In this document: in pieces, positions 46,373 through 55,493 of the stretch
Layout of the letters: every line of letters begins with the position of its first letter
Position numbering within the stretch: the first letter of the stretch is position 1
Position numbers and translations under genes: made by a program
Assembly: GCA_900455085.1 (NCBI GenBank)
Contig: UGTZ01000001.1
Span: 3,564,501-3,628,500, forward strand
Source: Providencia rettgeri
Lineage (GTDB): Bacteria; Pseudomonadota; Gammaproteobacteria; Enterobacterales; Enterobacteriaceae
Length of the DNA: 64,000 nt
Direction of reading: 5' to 3'
Notes under the pieces: generated by a model
Told to the model about the DNA's origin: nothing
The model's database searches: none
The model's input: only the letters and a program-made list of their open reading frames with translations

Positions 46373-48148
46373 GCAGCCTTTTGAAATTTATATTTAGATT
46401 TACGCTGTCTTTCATTGTTTAGCGGTTCGTTGGCCACGGCGTGTGAGGTGGCAAAAAACACGTCTGCGTGACCCGTTTCCTTACTGCGATCCGCGATAAA
46501 GGTCATTGAGCCCCCTTTACCCGTGGTGGTGTGCCGAATGGCTAAGAAGCTGGCCATAATTTCTTTTTGCTCAACGTCCCAGGCAATGCGCTGTTCATCC
46601 ACCAAATCAATCATTTTGAGGACTAATTGCGTTTTGGTGTTTTGGCTGTAATGAATGGCTGTAGTGACGCGCGGGGCAAAGTCGGCCACCATCTCATATA
46701 CCCCGTGGCCAATCCCTGTGGTGTCGATGCCGATATGGGTAAAACGGTATTGGCTGTACAGGTCTTGAATTTGTTTGGCTTGGTGTTTCCAGCTCATGCC
46801 TTGCCAATAAAAGGTGGCGAGGATGCGAAAATATTCACCTGCCACCAAAGGCGGTGCGACTATTACAAAAGTGGACGTATCCCCCGAACGTGCGGGGTCG
46901 TAACCGCCCCAAACTTCTTTATCACCAAACGGCCGTGCGGCATTAATATCGTGATCATCCCAAACACCAATATCGATGGCACATTTTTCAAGGTCGTTAT
47001 ATTTGAAAACGGATGCGCCACTGTCCACAAACACGCACATATACAGCATGTTAAAGGTGTCTTTGTTATAGCGGTTGCGCAGTTTTTCAATGGATGCCAG
47101 GTTAAACCCGTTTCGGACGGCATCTTCAATGGTAATGACATAGCGCCACTGGCCATCAGGGCAATCACGGCCACCGTCTTGCATCTCTTCAAAGCTTGGA
47201 AATTCCACATTTTTACGAGTGGCTTCGCTGCCGCGCCATTCGTCACCTGTCCAAAACGGGTAAGCAGGATGGGTTTTGGCGCTCGGTGTGGAAAAATAAG
47301 TGGTGCGCCATTTGTCGTGGGTCGCCATCGCAGAGGCGACTTCATTCAGGCGCTTAAAATCAGGTACCCAAAAATATTCATCGCAATACAAATGGCCACT
47401 GTATGACTGTGCGGTGTTTTTATTGGTGGATAAGAAGCGCAGCTCTGCACCATTGCTTAAACGGATAGGGTTCCCCGTCAGCGTGACGCCAAAAAAACTT
47501 ATCCGCGATATTGACGATATAAGAACGGAATACCTCGGCTTGTGGCCGTGAAGCGGATAAAAAGATTTGCGGATCGCCAGTGAGTACCGCATCTTCAAAC
47601 GCTTCAAAGGCAAAGTACCAGGTCGCCCCGATTTGACGTGATTTGAGGATATTGCGAATAGCCTTTTTAATATTGATGCGTAAGTGTTTTTGATAACCAA
47701 AGAGCATTTCATCCGCGAACTTTTGAAAATCGTCTGGGGTCAGTTCAGAGATATCATTTTTCTTATAACGTCGTTTTTTCTTAGTTTCGCCATCGTCACT
47801 TGTACTGTATTCCCCGCCAGACTCGGCTTGTGCTTTGATTTCAGCCAGCTTTTCTTTGTGCTTATTGGCCTGCGCCATCAATTTGACGTGATGAGCAATC
47901 AGCCTGTCGAGTTCCTCCAGTTCAAGTTCCGTTTTTTTATTGCGTTCCGATAACAGCGCAATGCGTCGGTTAATTGCCTCCAACACGCTCTCATGGTTGA
48001 GCATATCCGCCCAGCACCATTTTTGCGCCCAATAGTAGACAATCCGCCTGTTAGGCAGGTTAAGTTCCTCCGCAATTTCAGCGGGGGTATAGCGTCGCAA
48101 GTAAAGTGACTTGGCGACCTGTATTTTTGCATCTGAGTGTTTAGCCAT
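46369..48148 (-). CDS. P: Terminase large subunit gpP (frame broken by one base)
   Basis: The ATPase/nuclease that packages phage DNA. The N-terminal part has an HTH (YTPAEIAEELNLPNRRIVYYW) and the Walker-like SRQIGATWYFAFEAF. The frame breaks after IADKFF; removing one A from the A7 at 47491-47497 (plus strand) restores GVTLTGNPIRLSNGAELRFLS, and the later CDEYFW and nuclease Asp in GIDTTGIG follow. The corrected length is 592, as in P2 (590). ATG 48148 starts MAKHSDAKIQ. Confidence 0.93.
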
Positions 48149-48296
48149 AGTGGTTCCATTGTGCAATGTTCAGAAATTGCAGGCATCTACCTGTTTTCGG
48201 TAATAGCCGGATAACCGAACTCAACCATTCGCACCGTGAATAAGAATTGGCAATACTGATGGCTTAAAAGGAACGGAATGCAGCTAAGGATTTTGA
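48149..48296. promoter_or_regulatory. Divergent P-O late promoter region
   Basis: A 148-base spacer between leftward P and rightward O. Late promoters for both directions are expected here. An imperfect dyad TTCGGTAAT / ATAACCGAA lies between 48196 and 48219 and might bind the Ogr-like activator. The P2 pattern TGT-N12-ACA is not present. Confidence 0.4.
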
Positions 48297-49052
48297 ATGT
48301 CGCAATTACGCACAACATGGCTCTGCATTGCCACGGAAGGTGAAACCGTTGATGGTCGGGAAATTCTGCCCGAGGAAATTATCGAAATGGCAGAAACCTA
48401 TGATACCGATTTGTACACCGCCATGATTTGGCCTCGGCACAATAAGCCAGGTGAAGACCGCGGTGACCCACTGGGTGAAGTCATTGAGCTACAAGCGGAT
48501 ACCGATGAAAGCGATACGTTACGTTTGTATGCCGTATTGCGGCCATTTGCCCGTTTATTGGAAATGAACAGCCAAAACCGTGGGGTGTTTACCTCGGTCG
48601 AGATGAATACCGATTTTCGCAATTCAGGCGTGACATATTTAGAGGGCTTGGCGGTAACGGACACCCCAGCCAGTGTAGGTACGACAAGGCTCGACTTTAG
48701 TCGTCAAAAACAAAGGAAACGAAAAATGGCAAAACCCGCAAAGAAAACATGGCGTCAGCACTTTGGCATTGAAGAAGTCAAAGAAGAAAAGCCAACCGAA
48801 ACCACCGTTAACGATGAAGTGCTATCCGGTATGGCGGCAGATTTGGCGGCAGCACTGACTAAAATCGCTGAATTAGAAACCATGTTGGAACAAGCACAAA
48901 GTGATGTGGAAGTGGTGAAAGAGGTCGTGGACACCGAAGATTTCGCCAAACTGCGCGACAACTTACCGGAAATCACCAAATCATTCAGCAAAGTGGCGAC
49001 CCCGCTCCCAGGGAAAAACCCCGCAGGCCGTAAAGAGTTTGTACACCTCTAA
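48297..49052 (+). CDS. O: Capsid scaffold and protease gpO
   Basis: A 251-residue internal scaffold protein. The N-terminal protease domain has likely triad residues Asp19 (GETVDGRE), His48 (WPRHNKPG) and Ser100 (FTSVEMN); the C-terminal part is a coiled scaffold (LAAALTKIAELETMLEQAQSD). It directs capsid assembly and cleaves itself and gpN. AAGGA precedes the ATG. Confidence 0.92.
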   Translation: MSQLRTTWLCIATEGETVDGREILPEEIIEMAETYDTDLYTAMIWPRHNKPGEDRGDPLGEVIELQADTDESDTLRLYAVLRPFARLLEMNSQNRGVFTSVEMNTDFRNSGVTYLEGLAVTDTPASVGTTRLDFSRQKQRKRKMAKPAKKTWRQHFGIEEVKEEKPTETTVNDEVLSGMAADLAAALTKIAELETMLEQAQSDVEVVKEVVDTEDFAKLRDNLPEITKSFSKVATPLPGKNPAGRKEFVHL

Positions 49053-49098
49053 TCCATTGTGATCAGAGCCCATTACTGAATTTTGGAGAGGGATTTCC

Positions 49099-50130
49099 AT
49101 GTTTTTAAACAATACGGCCAGAACGTATTTAAAAGGCCATAAATCAGGCCTTGAACGCTCATACAACATTGATGATGCGTCGAAATATTTTGCCATCACC
49201 GAACCCAAAGAAATTGCGTTACGTAAAGCGATTATGGAATCGGTTGAGTTTCTCAACTTGATTTACTGCGCGGACGTTGACCAATTGGCTGGCCAAGTGA
49301 TTTCGGTGGGTAACCCTGGGTTATTCACGGGGCGTAAAAAAGGCGGCCGTTTCATGCGTGAAACGGGCATTGATGGCAATGAGTATAAATTAGCCGAAAC
49401 CGACTCAGGGGCGTTTTTACCGTGGGATGTGCTATCAGTTTGGGCAAACTCAGGCGGTGAAAATGAGTTTTACCAACGGATGCAAAATTTCGTTAATGAA
49501 AGCTTTGCCCTCGACATGTTGCGCATTGGTTTTAACGGTACCCATGTGGCCGATAGCACCGATGCGAAAAAGTACCCGAACGGGGAAGATGTGAACAAAG
49601 GTTGGCACCAAATCGCCAAAGAATGGGACGGTGGTAAACAAGTGATCTCCGAATCCATCACTTTGGATGAAAAAGGCGATTTCCGTTCGCTCGATGCGAT
49701 GGCGCAAGAAGTGGTAAACACCTGTATTCCTGTGCAATACCGCACCGACCCACGCCTTGTGGTGTTAGTGGGCGCTGACTTGGTGGCTGCGGAGCAACAT
49801 CGCTTATATCAAGCCGCTGACCGCCCAACGGAGAAAATTGCCGCGCAATTACTGGGTACCACCATTGCAGGGCGTGCCGCCTACATCCCGCCATTTATGC
49901 CAGGGAAACGTTTAGTGGTCACCACGTTATCCAACTTGCACCTGTACACGCAGCGCAATACGCGCCAACGCAAAGCAGAGTTTGTGGATGACCGTAAACA
50001 GTATGAAAACAATTACCTGCGTAACGAGGGATATGCGTTGGAATACCCTGAGCTGTACGGGGCAATTGATGAGTCAGCGGTTACTATCGGTGAATTGATT
50101 GAGCCGAAAGACACCGTCGAGACAGAGTAA
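49099..50130 (+). CDS. N: Major capsid protein gpN
   Basis: A 343-residue P2-type (HK97-fold) capsid protein starting MFLNNTARTYLKG. Family segments GRFMRETGIDGNEYKLAETDSG and SFALDMLRIGFNGTHVAD are clear. It follows the scaffold gene after 46 bases, with GGAGAGGG before the ATG. The next start overlaps its stop as TAATG. Confidence 0.94.
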   Translation: MFLNNTARTYLKGHKSGLERSYNIDDASKYFAITEPKEIALRKAIMESVEFLNLIYCADVDQLAGQVISVGNPGLFTGRKKGGRFMRETGIDGNEYKLAETDSGAFLPWDVLSVWANSGGENEFYQRMQNFVNESFALDMLRIGFNGTHVADSTDAKKYPNGEDVNKGWHQIAKEWDGGKQVISESITLDEKGDFRSLDAMAQEVVNTCIPVQYRTDPRLVVLVGADLVAAEQHRLYQAADRPTEKIAAQLLGTTIAGRAAYIPPFMPGKRLVVTTLSNLHLYTQRNTRQRKAEFVDDRKQYENNYLRNEGYALEYPELYGAIDESAVTIGELIEPKDTVETE

Positions 50131-50831
50131 TGTTATCACCCGGTCAACGCCACCGCTTAAAAGTGGAAATGCGCCAAAAGCTGGAGCAGCAACAAGCGAT
50201 TGCCATTGCCGATGGCGAAAGTATGCACTTACAAGCGCGTGCCGTTGACAAGGATGCCGCACGGCTCAAAGGGATGACCAACGCAGAACGCACCGAGATA
50301 AAGCGGCAGGAATTTTTGCCCAATTATCTGCCGACTGCACAGCGTTATCTGGACGACGGGAAAATCTATAAAAACCCGATTTTTGCCTACTGTGTCGTGT
50401 GGCTGTTTGATGTGGGGGAGTTCCAGCAAGGACTGGATTGGGCGGACATCGCCATTGAGCAAGGACAGCTCACCCCGACAGGCTTTAAAAGTGGCTTTCC
50501 TGCCTTTGTGGCTGACACCATCTTGCAATGGGCGCAGCTTGAAGCAGAGGCAGGTCATGCCATCGAGCCCTATTTTTCACGCACGTTTCACAACGTCACC
50601 GAAAAATGGCGAGTTCACGAAAAAATTAAGGCCAAGTGGTACAAATTCGCGGCCTTGGAAATCCTCAAAGGGGATAACAGCGAAGCGAAAGCCAGTGCCA
50701 TTGATAACGTGGATGATTTAGAAAAAGCCGATGCCTACCTTGCAAGGGCGCATCAGCTTAACCCAAAAAGTGGCGTAAGAACCCATCGCACGCGCATTGC
50801 TATGCGGCTGCGGGCACTTACTGCCGAATGA
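50130..50831 (+). CDS. M: Terminase small (endonuclease) subunit gpM
   Basis: A 233-residue P2-type gpM starting MLSPGQRHRLKVEMRQKL. It recognises and cuts cos with gpP. Segments IKRQEFLPNYLPTAQRYL and PIFAYCVVWLFDVGEFQQGL fit the family. It overlaps the N stop and is followed by a structured spacer. Confidence 0.92.
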   Translation: MLSPGQRHRLKVEMRQKLEQQQAIAIADGESMHLQARAVDKDAARLKGMTNAERTEIKRQEFLPNYLPTAQRYLDDGKIYKNPIFAYCVVWLFDVGEFQQGLDWADIAIEQGQLTPTGFKSGFPAFVADTILQWAQLEAEAGHAIEPYFSRTFHNVTEKWRVHEKIKAKWYKFAALEILKGDNSEAKASAIDNVDDLEKADAYLARAHQLNPKSGVRTHRTRIAMRLRALTAE

Positions 50832-50843
50832 CTACCGCAAGCC

Positions 50844-50910
50844 AAGTGGGCGCAGCTGAGGCAATGCAATTAATTGCAATTGGCCATGGAAGCTGGCCTT
50901 GCCCACTTTT
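50844..50910 (+). terminator. Long structured hairpin between M and L
   Basis: Outer arms AAGTGGGC (50844-50851) and GCCCACTT (50901-50908) are followed by TTTTAATT, like a terminator. They enclose a palindrome TGCAATTAATTGCA and further CAGCT/AGCTG and GGCC pairing. It lies inside the late operon, so it may attenuate or process the transcript. Confidence 0.5.
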
Positions 50911-50926
50911 TAATTAAGGACAGCCC

Positions 50927-51379
50927 ATGTTTGATGGTAATAGCGGTAATTATCGCCAAGAAATCATTACCAATGACGGTTTTTGGCCAGATGTGGATTT
51001 ATTGGAGTTTCAAAAAAGCCGTTCGCTACCAAGTAGTATCGATACGGATTTTTTAGCCGATGCACTCCTGAACACCATCACTGAAATCAATGGTGAGCTA
51101 ATAAGCGTGAAAAATCAGCACCACGCCAAAGGGTACCACCAAGCGGCAGAGGTACCTGGTGTGCAACGTAATGGCCGCAATGCCTTATGTGCACAGTATT
51201 TAAAAGCGGTATTTGCGCGAGCCAAAGCGGATTTATTGGGGGAATACAGTTCCATCGTAAACCGTGCCCCGAACTCGCAGCAAGAAAGCCCTGAACTGCG
51301 TAACCGCCTGTTAGCGGAATCTTCATTAGTGATCCGCAATATGAAAGGCTTAAAACGTGCCACGGTGACCATGATATGA
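50927..51379 (+). CDS. L: Head completion protein gpL
   Basis: A 150-residue P2-type head completion protein. Segments ITNDGFWPDVDLLEFQKSRSLP and GRNALCAQYLKAVFARAKADLL are typical. It closes the filled head for tail joining. AAGGACAG stands before the ATG, and its stop overlaps the next start. Confidence 0.9.
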   Translation: MFDGNSGNYRQEIITNDGFWPDVDLLEFQKSRSLPSSIDTDFLADALLNTITEINGELISVKNQHHAKGYHQAAEVPGVQRNGRNALCAQYLKAVFARAKADLLGEYSSIVNRAPNSQQESPELRNRLLAESSLVIRNMKGLKRATVTMI

Positions 51380-51846
51380 GCAAATTGCAGCAATTAACCA
51401 CTTTTTTAAAGGCTAACTTGCCCGATGGTGTGTGCAATGTGGAGTTTTCTAGCGTCACAGATAGCATTCAGTTTATCCCTGCGCAACGCGATTTGGGCAA
51501 TGACCAATACCGAATGCACATCAAACAATATGACGCGACGATTGCTTGGGGGCGTTTTCCCTATCGCCAAGTGAACCCTGATTATATCGGCATCTTGATT
51601 GATGCGTGGCTCAATGAAAATGACGATATCGATGATATTCAACTGGATTTAGAGCGCCCATCAATGGATGTGGATTTAAACGAAAGTCACCAAGCGGTGG
51701 TGATTGTTACGCTGCAATTGGCGGAGAACGTCAACATGCGAGAGGACGAAAACGGCATTATACCGATGGATGGTAAGCGTTGGACACTGTGTGATCCTGA
51801 TGTATGGATTGCCCAAGAAGCTGATATTACAGGCGTTCACGCATGA
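51376..51846 (+). CDS. R: Tail completion protein gpR
   Basis: A 156-residue protein of the P2 gpR family (tail completion), with the segment AWGRFPYRQVNPDYIGILIDAWL. It overlaps the L stop as ATGA and the S start likewise. Unlike in P2, the X and lysis genes do not stand between L and R; they are placed after the tail tube here, as in HP1-like phages. Confidence 0.85.
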   Translation: MSKLQQLTTFLKANLPDGVCNVEFSSVTDSIQFIPAQRDLGNDQYRMHIKQYDATIAWGRFPYRQVNPDYIGILIDAWLNENDDIDDIQLDLERPSMDVDLNESHQAVVIVTLQLAENVNMREDENGIIPMDGKRWTLCDPDVWIAQEADITGVHA

Positions 51847-52511
51847 TTAGTGGCCAGTTAAATCAAGGCCAATTTAACACGCTGCAAGAGGCGCTTAAGC
51901 GGTTTGATTTAACCCCGAAAAAACGCCAACGCTTATTATGGCGCATCGCGAAATATGGCGTGATAGCGGCAGCAAAACGCAATGTTCGCAACCAACAAAC
52001 GCCCGAGGGCGAATCGTGGCAACAGCGCCAAGGCAATTGGCGCAAAAAGATGCTGCGCAATATGCCTAAAGTGCTGCATATCAAGGAACTGCCCGAAAGC
52101 GAAAGTGTGCGGATTTACCTCAAAGGGGGCAAATACCGCAACGGAAAAAAACAGCTCCCTGCGGGGGTTGTGGGTTACTCGCAACAACATGGCATGAACG
52201 TGACCGTGAATAAATCCAGCTTTAAATCTGAGCGCGATAAAACACGGCCAGCCACCAAGAAGCAAGCCAAAAAGTTACGGGCGCTGGGGTACAAAGAGCG
52301 CAAAGGCAAAGGCTGGCGCAAACCGTCTGTTAAAGCCATTGAGAGCGGAATGAGCTTTGCTAAAGCAGGTTTATTAATTCGCACCTTAAGCGATGAGACA
52401 CCGCAAAATTCATGGGTGATTGATGTGCCAGCGCGTGAGTTTTTGGGCATCAATCAAGATGAATTTGAAAAAGCCCTCGCACGGCAATTGCAAGGGATTG
52501 GGTTTGGTTAA
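51843..52511 (+). CDS. S: Virion morphogenesis / tail completion protein gpS
   Basis: A 222-residue basic protein of the phage virion-morphogenesis family, related to P2 gpS and Mu gpG. The N-terminus RIAKYGVIAAAKRNVRNQQTP and the C-terminal ARQLQGIGFG are family-like. It longer than P2 gpS (150). It overlaps R as ATGA. Confidence 0.85.
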   Translation: MISGQLNQGQFNTLQEALKRFDLTPKKRQRLLWRIAKYGVIAAAKRNVRNQQTPEGESWQQRQGNWRKKMLRNMPKVLHIKELPESESVRIYLKGGKYRNGKKQLPAGVVGYSQQHGMNVTVNKSSFKSERDKTRPATKKQAKKLRALGYKERKGKGWRKPSVKAIESGMSFAKAGLLIRTLSDETPQNSWVIDVPAREFLGINQDEFEKALARQLQGIGFG

Positions 52512-52535
52512 ACAACCATAAAAGAGGGATTTTTT

Positions 52536-53660
52536 ATGACATGGCCATCTGTACAGGTGAACCAAGTAAATCAGCTACAAGGGGAAACCAAAGAGGTTGA
52601 GCGCACTGTGCTGTTTGTCGGCACAGGCAATACCAACGTGGGCAAAACGGTTTCCGTCAATACACAAACGGATTTTGATGATGTGTTAGGCCGTGAAGAT
52701 AGCGACCTGAAACGCAATGTGATGGCCGCCATGAATAACGCGGGACAAAACTGGTCGGCTTATCTTCATGTGATGGCGGTTGATGCTGAACCGCTGGATT
52801 TTGTGGATGCGGTGATTGCCGCACAAGACGTGGCCAGTGTAGAGGGTTACGTTTTACTGACCGCAGCGAGCAAAGAAGTCATTGATGCGGCCAATACCTT
52901 GCGTGAAACCTTAATCGCCAAATATGGTCGTTGGGTCTGGTCAATCATTACCGTGGATGCCCCCACCAAAGACGAAAGCTGGCCAGATTATGTGGCTCGC
53001 ATTATTGCCTTACAAAAAGGCATCGCCGCCCCATCGGTGCAGCTAGTACCACAACTGTGGGGCAAAGAAGCGGGTGTATTAGCAGGCCGTTTATGTACCC
53101 GTTCGGTAACTATCGCAGACACGCCTGCGCGGGTAAAAACAGGCGCATTAAAAGACATGGGCGCAACGCTACCCCTTGATGGCACAGGCAGAGAGATTGA
53201 TTTGGCCACCTTGCAGGCCTTAGAGAAAAACCGCCTCAGTGTGCCGATGTGGTACCCCGACTACGACGGTTTGTACTGGGCAGATGGCCGCACGTTAGAT
53301 GTGGAAGGCGGTGATTTTCAAAACATCGAAAACCTGCGCATTGTCGATAAAGTGGCGCGAAACGTGCGTATTCGTGCGATTGCCAAAATTGGGGATCGCA
53401 GCTTAAACAGTACGCCCAATTCCATTGAAACCCACAAAAGCTATTTTGCCCGTGTGATGCGTGAAATGGCGCGTTCTAGCCAGATTAATGGTATTACGTT
53501 CCCTGGGGAATGCAAACCGCCACAAGATAGCGATGTGGTCATTACGTGGATGAGCAAAACCAAAGTCGCGGTCTATTTTGTGGTTCGCACCTATGAATGC
53601 CCGAAAGGCATTGAAGCGAGTGTGATCTTAGATACCAGCTTGGAGGGGCAGCATGAGTAA
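52536..53660 (+). CDS. Tail sheath protein (DUF2586, HP1 type)
   Basis: A 374-residue protein of the DUF2586 family, the contractile tail sheath of HP1-like phages. Segments WPSVQVNQVNQLQGETKEVERTVLF (N-terminus) and YFARVMREMARSSQINGITFPGE are typical. It overlaps the tube gene by eight bases. It replaces the FI sheath of P2 itself. Confidence 0.87.
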   Translation: MTWPSVQVNQVNQLQGETKEVERTVLFVGTGNTNVGKTVSVNTQTDFDDVLGREDSDLKRNVMAAMNNAGQNWSAYLHVMAVDAEPLDFVDAVIAAQDVASVEGYVLLTAASKEVIDAANTLRETLIAKYGRWVWSIITVDAPTKDESWPDYVARIIALQKGIAAPSVQLVPQLWGKEAGVLAGRLCTRSVTIADTPARVKTGALKDMGATLPLDGTGREIDLATLQALEKNRLSVPMWYPDYDGLYWADGRTLDVEGGDFQNIENLRIVDKVARNVRIRAIAKIGDRSLNSTPNSIETHKSYFARVMREMARSSQINGITFPGECKPPQDSDVVITWMSKTKVAVYFVVRTYECPKGIEASVILDTSLEGQHE

Positions 53661-54108
53661 ACGGATTTCGGGTCAGTCGTTTGATTTCAACCTAGACGGC
53701 TCACTCATTCATGTTGAGAAATCAACGTTAAACCTTACGGATAACACGGGCGTCGCCCAAACTAATGGCGTGCCCGATGGGTGGGTTTCAGGGGATGTGT
53801 CTGCCGAGGGTGAGTTGGAATTTAGCACCAAAGCGTTAGCCATTTTAAAAGCCAAAGCCCGTGCGGCAGGCTCATGGCGCAGCATTCCCGAAGTGGATTT
53901 GATGTGGTACGCCAAAGCAGGCGGTGAAGAAATGAAAGTGGAAGCCTTTGGCTGCAAATTGCTGTTATCGGACATTCTAGACCATGACCCAAAAGGCGGC
54001 AGTACCGTCAATTTAAAGGTGAAATTCCTTGTCACCAGCCCTGATTTTGTGCGCTTGGATGGCATTCCTTACCTTGAGTCAGAATTGACAGACAAATTAA
54101 TCGGTTAA
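53653..54108 (+). CDS. Tail tube protein (DUF2597, HP1 type)
   Basis: A 151-residue protein of the DUF2597 family, the tail tube that follows the sheath in HP1-like phages. It starts MSKRISGQSFDFNLDGSLIHVE. GGAGGGGC precedes the start inside the sheath gene. Ordinary length and no oddities. Confidence 0.85.
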   Translation: MSKRISGQSFDFNLDGSLIHVEKSTLNLTDNTGVAQTNGVPDGWVSGDVSAEGELEFSTKALAILKAKARAAGSWRSIPEVDLMWYAKAGGEEMKVEAFGCKLLLSDILDHDPKGGSTVNLKVKFLVTSPDFVRLDGIPYLESELTDKLIG

Positions 54109-54122
54109 AAGGAAAAGTGTTC

Positions 54123-54424
54123 ATGGAAGAACATGAAAAAACATTTATCACTTTGTTTTTTATGGGGTGCTTATTGCTGTTGGCAAAATCCTCACCAGTG
54201 ACGAACAAATTACCGCCCGTTTGTTTTTCGGGCGTGTCTTTCTGGGAGCCGCAATTTCAGTCATGGCAGGTGCCGCGCTGATTTGGTTCCCCAATATCTC
54301 ACCTTTAGCGGTCACGGGGATTGGTACCGCTTTTGGGATCGCAGGTTACCAGCTAGTTGAAATGTGGCTTAAAAAGCGTGGAAAAGCGTTATTACAAGGA
54401 AAGTTAAAAGATGGCATTAAGTGA
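54123..54424 (+). CDS. Phage holin (frame broken by one base)
   Basis: A 100-residue holin-like protein with two or three hydrophobic stretches. It starts MEEHEKTFITLFFMG at 54123 with AAGGAAAAG upstream. Adding one G to the G4 at 54164-54167 restores VLIAVGKILTSDEQITARLFFG. It ends LQGKLKDGIK and overlaps the endolysin gene by 14 bases. It forms the membrane hole that releases or triggers the endolysin. Confidence 0.8.
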
Positions 54425-54743
54425 GAAACAAGCCTTATTCACCGTGATGATCGGCAGGCTAATTTTATGGGCAGATGAGCACGGTTACCGCCTGACCTTT
54501 GGCGAAGCCTTTCGCACTACCGAGCAAGCCAGCGCGAATGCCAAAACAGGCAAAGGCATCAAAAACAGCTTGCACACCTCACGTTTAGCCGTGGATTTTA
54601 ATTTATTTATCAACGGCCAATACCGTGAAGATACCCCGAGCTATTTGCCCTTGGGCGAATATTGGGAATCTATCGGGGGCACTTGGGGCGGCCGATTTAA
54701 CGATGGTAACCATTTCAGCTTAGCCCATAACGGGGTGAAGTAA
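54411..54743 (+). CDS. Endolysin, M15-type peptidase
   Basis: A 110-residue D-Ala-D-Ala-carboxypeptidase-like (M15) enzyme that cuts the peptidoglycan peptide. Zinc ligands are SLHTSRLAVDFNLF (His, Asp) and GNHFSLAH. No signal peptide, so it needs the holin. It ends on the first base of the i-spanin start (AAGTAATGG). Confidence 0.88.
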   Translation: MALSEKQALFTVMIGRLILWADEHGYRLTFGEAFRTTEQASANAKTGKGIKNSLHTSRLAVDFNLFINGQYREDTPSYLPLGEYWESIGGTWGGRFNDGNHFSLAHNGVK

Positions 54744-55141
54744 TGGCCAAACAGCTTGCGTTGGTATTTTCGCTAGGGATAGCGACCTTTGGCGCAGGTT
54801 GGTGGGTGAATGGGCTTTATCACGATAGCTTACAGCTCAACATTGAACGCGCTGCCAAACAAGCAGGCGATAAAGCCCGAGCCGAAGCCCAAGCCATTTC
54901 CCGTGAGTCTGCGCGTCAGCTTGAAAACCAATTGGAGAATATCGCCAATGCAACGCCCAGGGAAATCAGAACCGAAGTTATTAAACCTGTGTTCACTAAT
55001 GTGTGTGTTAGCCCTGAGTTTGTCAGCTTGTACAACCGCGCCGCCGAGCGTATTGAGCGAGAGTTATCAGGAAAACCTGTTAACCAAATGCCCAATCTTG
55101 TTGCCGAGACTGAACGGACAAACGGGCAAACACGTCAGTGA
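54743..55141 (+). CDS. Inner-membrane spanin subunit (Rz-like)
   Basis: A 132-residue protein with an N-terminal TM helix (LALVFSLGIATFGAGWWV) and a long periplasmic coiled coil rich in Ala, Glu and Arg. It joins the outer-membrane lipoprotein encoded in another frame of the same DNA to fuse the two membranes at lysis. Confidence 0.82.
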   Translation: MAKQLALVFSLGIATFGAGWWVNGLYHDSLQLNIERAAKQAGDKARAEAQAISRESARQLENQLENIANATPREIRTEVIKPVFTNVCVSPEFVSLYNRAAERIERELSGKPVNQMPNLVAETERTNGQTRQ

Positions 55142-55229
55142 ACCGTTAGAACTGTTTTTAACCTTGTACGGCAATTGTGCCGCACGCCACAACCAGTTAG
55201 TGGATGACATTAACCGCAAAAGGAATTGA
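54948..55229 (+). CDS. Outer-membrane spanin lipoprotein (Rz1-like), overlapping the Rz-like gene
   Basis: A 93-residue ORF in the +1 frame of the i-spanin gene, extending 88 bases beyond it. The N-terminus holds a signal peptide with lipobox LSAC (CVLALSLSAC), and TTAPP follows. The overlapping out-of-frame arrangement is typical for Rz/Rz1. The start at 54948 is a guess; a later ATG (MCVLALSLSAC) is possible. Confidence 0.8.
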   Translation: MQRPGKSEPKLLNLCSLMCVLALSLSACTTAPPSVLSESYQENLLTKCPILLPRLNGQTGKHVSEPLELFLTLYGNCAARHNQLVDDINRKRN

Positions 55230-55232
55230 ATT

Positions 55233-55493
55233 ATGAGCCAACCAATCACATTAGACATTGCCGGAAAAGATTACCGTTTCGAACCCAACATGACCGCCTA
55301 TAACGGGTTTATCAATGAAATGGCGATGGACAATAAAATTGCCCCTGCCCACACCTATTTACGCCGCATTGTGGTGAAAGACGACAAAGACGCACTGGAT
55401 GAACTGTTAAAACAGCCAGGTGCCGCGTTGCAAATCGCCTCATCCATCAATGAGCAATACGCCCCGAAATTGGACATTAGCGTAAAAAACTGA
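55233..55493 (+). CDS. Tail assembly chaperone, short form
   Basis: An 86-residue protein starting MSQPITLDIAGKDYRFEPNMTAYNG, of the HP1-type tail assembly chaperone group, placed directly before the tape measure gene, as always for gpG/gpE-type chaperones. It ends at a slippery heptamer from which a longer product can be made; see 55484 and 55490. Confidence 0.85.
   Translation: MSQPITLDIAGKDYRFEPNMTAYNGFINEMAMDNKIAPAHTYLRRIVVKDDKDALDELLKQPGAALQIASSINEQYAPKLDISVKN
55484..55490 (+). promoter_or_regulatory. Programmed -1 frameshift site A_AAA_AAC
   Basis: The codons GTA AAA AAC before the stop TGA contain A_AAA_AAC in the phase required for simultaneous slippage. The -1 frame is open from here to 55684. 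Tail chaperone genes of many phages (lambda G-GT, P2 E-E') use this mechanism, so the site is very probably functional. Confidence 0.8.

Noticed and set aside
48149..48296. P2-type Ogr site TGT-N12-ACA
   Set aside because: No copy of the pattern is present; only an imperfect TTCGGT/ACCGAA dyad is seen, reported with low confidence.
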